Of a stretch of DNA of 64,000 nt, positions 1-9,076 are shown piece after piece. Source of the DNA: Arachidicoccus terrestris (GTDB taxonomy: Bacteria > Bacteroidota > Bacteroidia > Chitinophagales > Chitinophagaceae); NCBI RefSeq assembly GCF_020042345.1, contig NZ_CP083387.1:682001-746000 (forward strand), given 5' to 3'. The position numbers and the translations under genes were made by a program. Below the pieces are notes generated by a model, which was not told the origin of the DNA, did not search any database, and worked only from the letters and a program-made list of their open reading frames with translations. The number at the start of each line of letters is the position of its first letter. The first letter of the stretch is position 1.

Positions 1-1053
1 AGGATACCGGCGATTATCAGCCTTCGTAATGGTGACCTGATTGCTTTTGCGGAAGGCCGCGTGACAGGTGCGGCTGATTTTGGGCATATACAGATCGTAA
101 TGAAAAAGAGTACCGATCAGGGTAAGACCTGGGGGCCGTTAAAAGTTGTGGCCGCCAATGGCCGGTTACAGGCCGGTAATCCTGCCCCCGTTTTAGACCT
201 GACAGCCCCGAAGTACCCCAAAGGACGGCTCTTTTTGTTCTACAATACGGGAGACGTCGATGAGGGGCCGATGCGCCAGGCAAAGGGCGTTCGTCATGTC
301 TTGTATACCACCTCCATTGACGGCGGTAAAAGCTGGAGTAAGGCCGTAGATATCACGGACCAGACCAGTAAAATCAACCGGCCGGATATCAACGCCTCCT
401 GGAACCATCCCGAGGATTGGCGCTCTTATGCCAATACGCCGGGCCATGGCCTGCAGCTTAGAAAAGGACCGTTTAAAGGACGCCTGTATATCGCGGCCAA
501 TCATTCTGAGGGGACGCCCAAAAAAGACTTTATGGATTATGTCGCCCATGGTTACTACAGTGATGATCATGGAAAGACCTTTCATATCAGTGAAAACAAC
601 CCCTTGCCGGGCTCCAATGAATCCAGTGCGGCAGAGATTTCGGGGGGCAGGGTCATGACCAATACGCGCAATCAAAAAGGGGACATTCACGCCCGGATTG
701 TTGCCATCAGTCAGGACGGCGGCAGGCACTGGGATACGGCTTATTTTGATCAAAGCCTGCCAGACCCTGTCTGTGAAGGGTCAATTCTTACTGTAAAGTA
801 TGGCAAAGACCATAATGTCATGGCATTCTGTAATGATGCGAGCCGGGCAGGAAGAGACAGCCTGACACTTAGAATCAGTACGGATGACGCCAAAAACTGG
901 CAGGCGTCCATTTTGATTGCCGCTAAGAACACGGCCTATTCAGATATTGTAGGGATCGGTAAGCATAAAGTCGGGGTATTGTATGAAGGCGAGGGCTATA
1001 AGAAGATTATTTTTACGACGGTGAACTGGAAACGCCTTTTAAAAGATAAATAG
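1..1053 (+). CDS. Exo-alpha-sialidase, C-terminal part (5' end outside window)
   Basis: The reading frame is open from base 1, so the start lies upstream. The visible part begins with the RIP motif (R at codon 1) that holds the first catalytic arginine of sialidases. It then carries several Asp-box repeats of the SxDxGxxW type (STDQGKTW, SIDGGKSW, SDDHGKTF, SQDGGRHW). This is the six-bladed propeller fold of GH33 enzymes, which release terminal sialic acid from glycoconjugates. About 350 residues are visible, close to a full catalytic domain, so mainly the signal peptide and any N-terminal domain are missing. The next gene, 71 bases downstream on the same strand, is an esterase-hexosaminidase fusion, which fits joint breakdown of sialylated glycans. 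Confidence 0.9.
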   Translation, partial: RIPAIISLRNGDLIAFAEGRVTGAADFGHIQIVMKKSTDQGKTWGPLKVVAANGRLQAGNPAPVLDLTAPKYPKGRLFLFYNTGDVDEGPMRQAKGVRHVLYTTSIDGGKSWSKAVDITDQTSKINRPDINASWNHPEDWRSYANTPGHGLQLRKGPFKGRLYIAANHSEGTPKKDFMDYVAHGYYSDDHGKTFHISENNPLPGSNESSAAEISGGRVMTNTRNQKGDIHARIVAISQDGGRHWDTAYFDQSLPDPVCEGSILTVKYGKDHNVMAFCNDASRAGRDSLTLRISTDDAKNWQASILIAAKNTAYSDIVGIGKHKVGVLYEGEGYKKIIFTTVNWKRLLKDK

Positions 1054-1124
1054 TGGGCGGTGATATCTGCCTTGTATTTCCTCCGGACATTTTCTTCATT
1101 TAAAATCCCAGGACTCTTTAAGCC

Positions 1125-3785
1125 ATGAAATCATTTCTTTTTACCATTACTGCTCTTTTAGTGTGTCAGCTGCCTTCCTTCGGTCAAACCCGGCATCCGC
1201 TAAAAGCACCCGCACAGCTCGATGACAGCTTGTTTTCCACCTATTACCGGCAAAGGGTATCGTTATTCAGGTCACTACCGACCCATCGTAACAGTATTAT
1301 CTTTTTAGGAAACAGTATCACGGATGGCGGTGAGTGGGCTGAACTTTTTAATAACGATGCCAGAATAATCAATCGCGGAATCAGTGGCGATATCACCGCG
1401 GGTGTTTTAAACAGATTAGACGAGGTTACCAGGCGCCGGCCGGCAAAGGTCTTTTTACTCATCGGCACCAACGACCTGGCCAGAGGCATTTCCACGGACA
1501 GTATTTTGAAAAATATATACTTAATTGCCGGGATCATCCATCAGCAGTCTCCTTACACAAAACTATATATCCAGAGCCTGACACCGGTAAACGATTATTA
1601 TGGCAAATTTCCCTCCCATACAGGTAATAGCGACAAGATCAAAACGATTAACCGGTCACTGGCGGACCATGCGGGGCATAAGGATTATCCCTATACTTAC
1701 TTAAACATCCATGACTTATTCACGGATCAGGCAGGACTTTTTGATACGGGGTTGACCAATGACGGTCTCCACTTAAAAGGAGAGGCTTACCAGCGTTGGA
1801 AGCATTTTCTGTATCCTTATTTGCAGGATGTACAACCCAGGCCCGCTTTGGTTCCTTTGCCCAGGGAACTGACCTGGACCGGACAGTCCTTTGATCTTTA
1901 CCTCCCGACAACGATCGAGATACGTCAAGACAGCTTACGGGATCTGGCCGTAGATTTACAAAAAATCATCCGCGACGCCGGTTATCAGGTGTCGATCAAC
2001 GATCCGTCCAAAACTGAACAGTCCATTAAATTAAAGATAGAGAAAATAAGCACTGCAGTTAACCCAGCGGAGGCCTATCAGTTAGAAGTCAATCAGCATC
2101 ATATCAATATTAAAGCGGGTACCAAGGAAGGCCTGTACAGGGGACTTCAGACACTCAGGCAACTACTGCGTGACGGGTCGGTTATTGATGGCTGTAAGAT
2201 TAGTGACGAGCCGGCTTATAGCTGGCGCGGCTATATGGTAGATGTCGGCAGAAACTACCAGTCCATGGACCTGTTAAAGCGGCAGATCGACCATATGGCG
2301 GCGCTGAAGTTGAATGTCTTCCATTTTCACGCCACGGAAAACGAAGCCTGGCGCTTCCAGGTCAGATCCTTTCCCGCTTTGACAGACCCCAGATTTATGG
2401 AGCGGGACAAGGGCCAGTATTATTCCACGGCAGAAATTAAAGAACTGATTAAATATTGTAAGGACCGGTATATCCTTTTTTTGCCGGAGATCGATATGCC
2501 AGGTCATAGCGCCGCTTTTACAAGAGCCATGGGCTATGACATGCAAAGTGATTCAGGGCTGGCGACGGTCAAAAAAATACTGACAGAAATTGCGGCGACC
2601 TATGATTTTCCCTATATCCATATCGGAGCCGATGAAGTCAAAATCACCCGGCAGGACTTTATCCCGGCAGTGACGAAACTATTGCAGGATAAAGGCATTA
2701 AAGTGATCGGCTGGGCACCGGGCGGCAAATATTATCCGGGAGTCATCCGGCAGTTATGGGGCAGTGATAAGGGGCTGACAGAAGATCATATCCAGCGCAT
2801 TGATTCGAAAAACTTATATATCAACCATATGGACGCCGAAGAGTCCGTTGCCTCCATATACAACCATGCCATCTGCGGTGTGCAAAAAGGCGACACTTAT
2901 CATCTCGGGGGCACCTTATGCCTCTGGAATGACCGCAGGTTAAGTACGGATCTTAATAACCTGATTCAAAATCCTGCCTATCCCGCCCTGGTCAGCTTTG
3001 CCGAAAGAGCGTGGTGCGGTGGCGGCAACACGTCTAACGAGGTTTTTATTCCGGATTCAGCGGCCGAACAGCGCCTTGCATTTGAGGCGTTTGAAAACCG
3101 GCTGCTGGATATCAAAAAGTCCTTCTTTTATAAGGAACCTTTTCCCTATGTGCGGCAAGCGAATATCCGGTGGCAGTTGATCGGCCCTTACCCTAATAAT
3201 GGCGATCTGGAAAAATCTTTTGCACCGGAAGATAAGGGATTTGATTTTTCCGGTGCAGCCGATACCTTAAACGCGACCGGTGCAACGATTATTTTACGGC
3301 ATTTTTGGCACCCTGCCGCTAAAGGGATACTCAAAAACCCGAAAGAAAACACCACCTACTACGCTTTTGCCAGGTATTGGAGTGAGGCAGATACCACGGC
3401 CGGGATGTGGATCGGATTTTATGATTTCTCCCGGTCTACCGCGACCAGTACCCCGAAAGCCGGCAGTTGGAACAATCTCTCCAGCAAGATCTGGCTGAAC
3501 GGCACTGTCATTGCCCCACCTGACTTTGTAAGAGCAGGGCAAAGAGGCAACACCGAGACGCCCTATGTCGATGAAAACTATTCTTTCCGCATACCAGCGA
3601 CCGTTCACCTAAAAAAAGGCTGGAACCAGATTTTAATCAAAGTTCTTATCGGCAAATTTAATTCCGGCATCTGGTACGCGCCGTACAAATGGATGTTTAC
3701 AGCGGTTTTTGTAAAGAAACAGGGACCGGTAAACTGGCAGCAAGACGGCCGTTTTTACGGAAATAGACGGGATCAGGAAAAATGA
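1125..3785 (+). CDS. Secreted SGNH esterase fused to GH20 beta-N-acetylhexosaminidase
   Basis: An 886-residue protein with an N-terminal signal peptide (about residues 1-20, ending SFGQ). Residues 25-235 form an SGNH/GDSL esterase domain: GNSITD with Ser64, GTND, and the block V motif DGLH with Asp213 and His216. A GH20b-type domain follows (about 240-365), then the GH20 TIM barrel with HIGADE, where Asp503-Glu504 is the catalytic pair. The canonical motif is usually HIGGDE, so one Gly is Ala here. The last 200 residues look like a beta-sandwich, unassigned. Beside a sialidase, the esterase domain could remove O-acetyl groups from sialic acid or sugar while GH20 removes terminal HexNAc. That substrate is inferred. 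Confidence 0.88.
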   Translation: MKSFLFTITALLVCQLPSFGQTRHPLKAPAQLDDSLFSTYYRQRVSLFRSLPTHRNSIIFLGNSITDGGEWAELFNNDARIINRGISGDITAGVLNRLDEVTRRRPAKVFLLIGTNDLARGISTDSILKNIYLIAGIIHQQSPYTKLYIQSLTPVNDYYGKFPSHTGNSDKIKTINRSLADHAGHKDYPYTYLNIHDLFTDQAGLFDTGLTNDGLHLKGEAYQRWKHFLYPYLQDVQPRPALVPLPRELTWTGQSFDLYLPTTIEIRQDSLRDLAVDLQKIIRDAGYQVSINDPSKTEQSIKLKIEKISTAVNPAEAYQLEVNQHHINIKAGTKEGLYRGLQTLRQLLRDGSVIDGCKISDEPAYSWRGYMVDVGRNYQSMDLLKRQIDHMAALKLNVFHFHATENEAWRFQVRSFPALTDPRFMERDKGQYYSTAEIKELIKYCKDRYILFLPEIDMPGHSAAFTRAMGYDMQSDSGLATVKKILTEIAATYDFPYIHIGADEVKITRQDFIPAVTKLLQDKGIKVIGWAPGGKYYPGVIRQLWGSDKGLTEDHIQRIDSKNLYINHMDAEESVASIYNHAICGVQKGDTYHLGGTLCLWNDRRLSTDLNNLIQNPAYPALVSFAERAWCGGGNTSNEVFIPDSAAEQRLAFEAFENRLLDIKKSFFYKEPFPYVRQANIRWQLIGPYPNNGDLEKSFAPEDKGFDFSGAADTLNATGATIILRHFWHPAAKGILKNPKENTTYYAFARYWSEADTTAGMWIGFYDFSRSTATSTPKAGSWNNLSSKIWLNGTVIAPPDFVRAGQRGNTETPYVDENYSFRIPATVHLKKGWNQILIKVLIGKFNSGIWYAPYKWMFTAVFVKKQGPVNWQQDGRFYGNRRDQEK

Positions 3786-4080
3786 GTAACTACCCTACCT
3801 TTAAAAGCAGACAATATTACTCTTTTTTCCCGGCCGTTGGTAAGAGATGCAAATATCGTTATATAGTAACAGCCAATACAGATTTTGAAGCGCGCCGTTA
3901 TTTCCCGCAGTATGGCAGGTTAGTTCATAATTAACCTACTTTTGAAGGCCGGTTTTATTGCTTAAAACGGGAGGCTGTTTTGTTTTTCGGTGTCAGAAAA
4001 ATTTTTTATTCCTTAAAACGTTGATAATAAATTCAATAATAAGTCTCAAGATTTATTAGTCTACAAAATTAGTAGATTTA
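3786..4080. other. Intergenic, no gene seen
   Basis: AT-rich spacer after the hexosaminidase gene. No reading frame with recognisable homology and no convincing terminator; it leads into the promoter at 4081. Confidence 0.5.
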
Positions 4081-4112
4081 TTTGGCCGGTAAATAATAGT
4101 CTCCTATTTTTG
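4081..4112 (+). promoter_or_regulatory. Bacteroidota-type promoter with long leader
   Basis: TTTG at 4081-4084 and TATTTTTG at 4105-4112, 20 bases apart, match the TTTG / TAnnTTTG consensus of the Bacteroidota primary sigma factor. Transcription would start near 4118, leaving a leader of about 170 nt before the ATG at 4288. The leader holds a possible weak hairpin (around 4155-4190, ACCG with CGGT) but matches no riboswitch known to me. Confidence 0.7.
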
Positions 4113-4287
4113 TATCCGCATCAAGAAGTTAAGTAGTTATTGAGTAGGTTATTACTGACGCCAACCGAGCGATAAAGGCTACGGTGGTCAAACGATGAGG
4201 GTCTTACAAACCAAAAAAGTTGAAAGTATCCACGGATTAATGAACATTCTTTGATGCAATATTTTTTAACTATAAAAACATATTGCA

Positions 4288-4548
4288 ATGGATTACGAAG
4301 TATTACTACAAGAGCAGGCGCTGTTATTTCAGCATGAATTTTCGAGGCTGGCGGATGACGAACTGGTACACCGGTTTAATAAACAAGTCAGGTGTCTGGG
4401 GGGCAACACGATCCGTAAAATCTACCTCGAGGCATTAAGAGAAGAGTTACGCAGAAGAAATTTTGACAGTAGTATTGTATTGAATAAGTGCGGTCTGAGA
4501 CTGCACCATAAAGTCAAGCTGCAAAATCAAAGGCTGGTATACGCCTAA
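4288..4548 (+). CDS. Small conserved-looking cytosolic protein, unknown function
   Basis: An 86-residue protein with no signal peptide or membrane segment. It is rich in charged residues and leucine, and a basic helix-like stretch (EELRRRNF) suggests a small helical protein, possibly binding nucleic acid or a protein partner. I do not recognise the family. It stands alone as a transcription unit: a consensus promoter lies 170 bases upstream and a strong terminator 60 bases downstream. Both flanking signals argue that it is a real, separately expressed gene. Confidence 0.65.
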   Translation: MDYEVLLQEQALLFQHEFSRLADDELVHRFNKQVRCLGGNTIRKIYLEALREELRRRNFDSSIVLNKCGLRLHHKVKLQNQRLVYA

Positions 4549-4607
4549 AGGATCTTGGCATAAAGGCCTACGCAACCTTTATTCCAGAAGTTTTCATCCA
4601 TTTGTAC

Positions 4608-4642
4608 GGGAATCATCTTGCATAAGGATGGTTCCCTTTTTT
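4608..4642 (+). terminator. Rho-independent terminator
   Basis: A 10-bp stem (GGGAATCATC with GATGGTTCCC, one G-U pair), a 9-nt loop and six Ts. It ends the small gene at 4288. Confidence 0.85.
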
Positions 4643-4653
4643 CCTGCCCCCCA

Positions 4654-4959
4654 TTAATCCATCAGCATGCCGGTCACAATCACTCTTTTTTCACCTGAGT
4701 GATCCGTGGTCAGGGTGATATGAACGTGCTGAATAAGGAATGTAAAGTTGAGCGTATTTTCCTTATACTGATCGCCCACATGCAAAGAAGGGTAATGATC
4801 AGCAATCATATGCTGCAAAAAAGGTGTCGCAAAACTAAGCCTTGGATGCGGCAGATCATCGCTGTCTTGTTCAATCAATACATCCTGTGCCTGTATATCT
4901 CCACCATGAGTTGTCACATGTAACTGTACTTTTGCCTGCATAGATACACCATTTTTCAA
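4654..4959 (-). CDS. Hypothetical small protein
   Basis: A 101-residue frame (95 residues if the second Met, at 4941, is the start). It has no signal peptide, membrane segment or motif I recognise. Composition is protein-like, with alternating hydrophobic residues (VQLHVTTHG, FTFLIQHVHITL) that would suit a beta-rich fold. It is convergent with the small gene at 4288, the terminator lying between them. The frame on the opposite strand is shorter and less protein-like. No neighbour suggests a function. Confidence 0.5.
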   Translation of the reverse strand: MKNGVSMQAKVQLHVTTHGGDIQAQDVLIEQDSDDLPHPRLSFATPFLQHMIADHYPSLHVGDQYKENTLNFTFLIQHVHITLTTDHSGEKRVIVTGMLMD

Positions 4960-5127
4960 AAACGATTATAACGAACAAATCCCTGCTGATCAAATATACG
5001 CAAAGATCTGCTAACAGGGCTTCCAGGGAGGCAATCATTGCGCTACACTGCTGATGGCTAGTATTTTACTGAATAATTGCTTATATTTATGAAGATTATT
5101 CTAAAACAATTTTTTTATATTGCCCTC

Positions 5128-5709
5128 ATGTATCGTAAAACAACCATTTTATCCCTACTTATTGCCCTGTTATTCTCCCTTGGATGCGGACAGGCTGAAA
5201 GGGAGCAGAAACTGGCCGCCAGGGAAAAGCAGGTCATGGAGCAGCAGCAGGAACTGATCCTTAAAGCCAATGAACTTGCACTAAAAGAAGCCAGGTTACA
5301 AAAATTAGCCAAAAGCCTGGACAGTTCCAGCATCCTGCAAGATTCCCTTGAAGCCAGATTTCCTCATCTTGCGGGCAACTGGGAAGTGCAGATGATCTGC
5401 ACGCAGGCAACCTGTACCGGTTCGGCAGTGGGAGACAGCAAAACAGAACGCTGGGCCATTTCTCTGGCAGGCGGTTCAGTGATCGCGCAGGCCTACACTA
5501 AAAATGTCTTAAGCCGTGTATATGTCGGCAATTATCAGGATGGCCTGTTGCAGCTGGCGGCACAGTCCGCAGATTCCGCAACAGAGGGCGGTGCTCAAAT
5601 CAACGTATTTCTTCAGCAATCGGCCGATTCTTTATCCATGACCGGTAAAAGAAGTATTACACGACCAGGCTGTCAGATCGTCTATAACCTAACCATGAAA
5701 AAACAGTAA
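5128..5709 (+). CDS. Putative lipoprotein with coiled coil
   Basis: The start is set at the ATG at 5128, because it gives a proper lipoprotein signal peptide (MYRKTTILSLLIALLFSLGC) with the lipobox cysteine at residue 20; earlier in-frame starts would extend it improbably. Residues 22-60 are a charged coiled coil (repeats of E, K, Q and A). The C-terminal 110 residues begin LAGNWEVQMICTQATCTGS, a compact beta-rich domain with paired cysteines. I do not know the family. The protein should be anchored in a membrane facing the periplasm. The antiporter gene starts 44 bases downstream, so the two may be cotranscribed. Confidence 0.7.
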   Translation: MYRKTTILSLLIALLFSLGCGQAEREQKLAAREKQVMEQQQELILKANELALKEARLQKLAKSLDSSSILQDSLEARFPHLAGNWEVQMICTQATCTGSAVGDSKTERWAISLAGGSVIAQAYTKNVLSRVYVGNYQDGLLQLAAQSADSATEGGAQINVFLQQSADSLSMTGKRSITRPGCQIVYNLTMKKQ

Positions 5710-5753
5710 TCCGCCGGAAGTATTACTGTGCTACTTACCTTAATTGATCAATT

Positions 5754-7964
5754 ATGACCCTAATAACCGCCTTAGACTTTTCATTACCATTAACCAATCC
5801 GGTGATCATCTTTTCACTGGTGCTCTTTATCATTTTATTTGCGCCAATACTTCTGAACCGGATAAAAATTCCACATATCATCGGGCTGATCATTGCCGGT
5901 GTCATCGTCGGCCCTTATGGGTTCAATCTATTATTAAGAGACAGCAGCATCGTACTGTTCGGAACAGTGGGCTTACTCTATATTATGTTTCTGGCAGGCC
6001 TTGAAATCGACCTGGTAGAATTTAATAAGAATAAGTTTCGCAGTATGCTATTCGGCATGTATACCTTCTGTCTGCCTATGATACTTGGAATAGTGGGCGG
6101 CTATTACATATTAGGCTATTCAATGACCACCTCGATTTTATTCGCGTCCATGATGGCCTCTCATACGCTACTGGCCTATCCCATCGCCAGCAGATATGGC
6201 ATCAATACCGATCCGTCGGTCACCATTACGATTGGCGGCACCATGATTACTGATATTCTGGCCTTGTTGGTACTGGCCGTTATCGTCGGCATGTCACAGG
6301 GAGAAATCGGCAGCAGTTTCTGGCTCAACCTGTCTATTTCCATGGTCCTCTTTGGATTAACGGTCATATTCATATTTCCACTGATTGCCAGATGGTTCTT
6401 TAAACACTACGAAGACAGTATCGGGCAATATATTTTTGTATTGGCCATGGTCTTTCTGGGCGGCTTCCTCGCGGAAGTGGCAGGCATTGAAGCCATCGTC
6501 GGCGCTTTCCTTACCGGGCTGGCGCTCAATAAATTTATTCCGCATAACTCGGCCCTGATGAACCGGATCGGTTTTGTAGGTAACGCCATCTTTATCCCTT
6601 TTTTCCTGGTAGGGGTGGGCATGCTCGTCAATGTGAAGGTGCTTTTCAGTAGCCTCGGCGGTCTTAAAGTTGGCCTGGTCATGATCGCCGTGGTCTTATT
6701 GGGGAAAATAGGTGCCGCCTGGCTGGCACAAAAATCATTTGGGTTCAACCGCGATCAGCGCCGGATTATCGGCGGGCTTAGTATGGCCCAGGCAGCTGCG
6801 ACCCTGGCTGTAATTTTAGTTGGATATAACGTCATTCTGGGAGAAGCCCCCGACGGAACTCCTATTCGCTTACTTAATGAGGATGTTTTAAACGGCAGTA
6901 TCCTGACCATTTTAGTCACTTGTACGGTGAGCTCCCTCATGGTTGAAAGAGCATCCAAAAATATCGCTGAAGCAGAGCTTTCAGCGACGACAGAAGAAAT
7001 TCCTGAAGATAAAGACAAGGTCCTGATTTGCTTTGATGAACCGGACACTGTCAGTGACCTCGTTGACCTGGCGCTTATGATGAATACACGTAAAGAAGCA
7101 CCGGAGCGTTTTGCTTTGCACGTCGTAGAAGAGCAAAATGATGATGAGTCCAAAAGGAAGGAATCAGAGAAAATGATGAAAACAGCCCTGGAACAGGCAG
7201 CCGGATCAGATACGGTTATTACGCCTATTATCCGTTATGACCAAAGCGTTTCCAAAGGCATTCTTTACACCATTAAAGAACATCTGATCACGGATATAAT
7301 TATTGGCGTAACCCAGTCAGGTAGTAAAAAGAGCCAGATTGGCCTGACCACCGATCAGATTCTCTCCCATACGGAGCAAACGGTATTTGTTCACCATTCC
7401 GTACAGCCTTTTAATACGCTGGCAAGAATTGTTGTTGTCGTGAATAAACATGCTGAATGGGAAGAAGGCTTCAGCCACTGGGTGACTAAAGTCCTGACGA
7501 TTTCCAGGGAAAGCGGATTACCCCTGGTGGTGTACTGCAATTCCACCATTCAAAATGCGGTTGAAGTAATTAATCAGGCCACCGCTAAACCGCTGACGCT
7601 GACATTTGAAAACTGGGATGACTGGGATGATTTTTTGATTTTAAGCCGGGAGTTACAACCCAACGACCTGTTTATTGTCGCCATTTCAAGACCCGGCTAT
7701 AGCTCCTATCACAGTAAGCTGTCCAAGACCGCCTACTATCTGAATAAGTATTTTGCCAAGTTCAGTTATATATTACTCTATCCGCAGCAAAAAGCCACTT
7801 ATTCTAAGCTAACCGATTTGCATCAGGAAGAAGGAACCATACTGGACGTTTTCTCCGAAGGACGTAAAGTGGCAGAGAAAACAGGTAACCTGATCGGCAA
7901 TTTATTCAGGAAGGACGGATCAAAAGACCCCGGCAATCACAGAGATACGGAAAGCAATAACTAG
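5754..7964 (+). CDS. CPA2-family cation:proton antiporter with C-terminal Usp-like region
   Basis: A 736-residue protein. Residues 1-400 hold about 12-13 hydrophobic segments with the antiporter signature (ILLNRIKIPHIIGLIIAGVI near the start, FLAGLEIDL, and AEVAGIEAIVGAFLTGLAL). This is the Na+/H+ or K+/H+ exchanger (KefB-like) fold. Residues 425-720 are soluble and resemble tandem universal-stress-protein domains (DKVLICFDEPDTVSDLVDLAL, then ARIVVVVNKHAEWEEGF), a common C-terminal addition in Bacteroidota. It exchanges monovalent cations for protons at the inner membrane; the tail is probably regulatory. It converges with selD, only three bases separating the stop codons. Confidence 0.88.
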   Translation: MTLITALDFSLPLTNPVIIFSLVLFIILFAPILLNRIKIPHIIGLIIAGVIVGPYGFNLLLRDSSIVLFGTVGLLYIMFLAGLEIDLVEFNKNKFRSMLFGMYTFCLPMILGIVGGYYILGYSMTTSILFASMMASHTLLAYPIASRYGINTDPSVTITIGGTMITDILALLVLAVIVGMSQGEIGSSFWLNLSISMVLFGLTVIFIFPLIARWFFKHYEDSIGQYIFVLAMVFLGGFLAEVAGIEAIVGAFLTGLALNKFIPHNSALMNRIGFVGNAIFIPFFLVGVGMLVNVKVLFSSLGGLKVGLVMIAVVLLGKIGAAWLAQKSFGFNRDQRRIIGGLSMAQAAATLAVILVGYNVILGEAPDGTPIRLLNEDVLNGSILTILVTCTVSSLMVERASKNIAEAELSATTEEIPEDKDKVLICFDEPDTVSDLVDLALMMNTRKEAPERFALHVVEEQNDDESKRKESEKMMKTALEQAAGSDTVITPIIRYDQSVSKGILYTIKEHLITDIIIGVTQSGSKKSQIGLTTDQILSHTEQTVFVHHSVQPFNTLARIVVVVNKHAEWEEGFSHWVTKVLTISRESGLPLVVYCNSTIQNAVEVINQATAKPLTLTFENWDDWDDFLILSRELQPNDLFIVAISRPGYSSYHSKLSKTAYYLNKYFAKFSYILLYPQQKATYSKLTDLHQEEGTILDVFSEGRKVAEKTGNLIGNLFRKDGSKDPGNHRDTESNN

Positions 7965-7967
7965 CTG

Positions 7968-9050
7968 TTATTTCACACGTATGTAGGCGCCCTCGTCTTC
8001 CGCGCTGCGCGCGTCCAGCCATCCGATAGCGTGCACGCCGAGACCCTGCGCGGCCAGTACTCTTTCAAACGCTGATGCCGCGGCTTCTTTAACGGCGACC
8101 AGTAACCCACCGCTGGTCTGAGGATCTGCCAGAATCTGTTTTTGTTTTTCAGTAACCGGTCCGATCCACCTTCCGTAGCTCTCCCAGTTCCGGCCTGTTC
8201 CGCCGGGAACCGCCCCCTGATCCAGATAGGATTCGATCCCTGGCAGCAAAGGCACTTTATCAAATTCAATCACGCCGTTTACATGACTGCCCTGGCACAT
8301 TTCCTTTAAATGACCAAGTAATCCGAACCCCGTCACATCGGTCATCGCTGTTACTTCATCCAGCGTGCCAAATACGGCGCCTGCCTTGTTCAGTGTTGTC
8401 ATGTTCTGCAGCGCAGCCAATGCATGTCCTGTTTTGATCAATCCTTTTTTCTGCGCCGTCGCTAAAATACCCACACCCAGCGGCTTGGTCAAATAGAGCC
8501 GGCATCCCGGCTGAGCCGTAGCATTTTTTTTCAGGTGCCGGTTTTGGATCAGTCCGTTGACCGCTAATCCAAATATCGGCTCAGGTGTATCAATACTGTG
8601 TCCACCGGCCAGGCTTATCCCAGCCTCGGCGCAAATGGCCCTTGCGCCATCCAGTACCCTTCCCGCCAGTTCAATCGGCAGCAGCTTAACCGGCCAGCCC
8701 AGAATGGCCAGTGCCACAACAGGTTTACCGCCCATGGCATACACATCGCTAATGGCATTCGCGGCAGCCACCCGGCCAAAATCAAAAGGATCATCTACAA
8801 TCGGCATAAAAAAATCGGTCGTTGAGATGAGAGACTGCTGATCATCGATTTGCCAAACCGCCGCGTCATCCCGCATCTGATTGCCGACTATGAGACGTGC
8901 ATCCTTAAAGGCATGATCTCCCTCTGGCAAAATAGCGTCCAGTATCGCCGGACTGATCTTACAGCCACAGCCGGCTCCATGAGAATAAGCGGTTAATTTA
9001 ACCGGTGCCGTAGCAGCGGTTGTATCGGGGGAAGATGTTATGTTCATCAT
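7968..9050 (-). CDS. selD: Selenide, water dikinase
   Basis: Makes selenophosphate from selenide and ATP. The N-terminus carries the hallmark HGAGCGCKI, with the catalytic Cys28 (cysteine, not selenocysteine) and Lys31. The ATP-binding AIRS-like core follows (DFFMPIVDDPFDFGR, ANAISDVYAMGG, GGHSIDTPEPIFG) with the typical C-terminal TSGGLL. At 360 residues it is full length. It lies 26 bases downstream of mnmH on the same strand, so the selenophosphate made here most plausibly feeds tRNA 2-selenouridine synthesis. No selenocysteine insertion genes (selA, selB, selC) are in the window. Confidence 0.95.
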   Translation of the reverse strand: MMNITSSPDTTAATAPVKLTAYSHGAGCGCKISPAILDAILPEGDHAFKDARLIVGNQMRDDAAVWQIDDQQSLISTTDFFMPIVDDPFDFGRVAAANAISDVYAMGGKPVVALAILGWPVKLLPIELAGRVLDGARAICAEAGISLAGGHSIDTPEPIFGLAVNGLIQNRHLKKNATAQPGCRLYLTKPLGVGILATAQKKGLIKTGHALAALQNMTTLNKAGAVFGTLDEVTAMTDVTGFGLLGHLKEMCQGSHVNGVIEFDKVPLLPGIESYLDQGAVPGGTGRNWESYGRWIGPVTEKQKQILADPQTSGGLLVAVKEAAASAFERVLAAQGLGVHAIGWLDARSAEDEGAYIRVK

Positions 9051-9076
9051 TATTCTATTCTAAGTTATCGTCTGTT

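Noticed and set aside
193-753. 186-codon minus-strand frame inside the sialidase
   Set aside because: Shadow of the sialidase gene, which has clear Asp boxes on the other strand.
4118-4287. Riboswitch in the leader of the small gene
   Set aside because: Only a weak hairpin is visible and no known riboswitch consensus is met; kept as a finding about the leader only.
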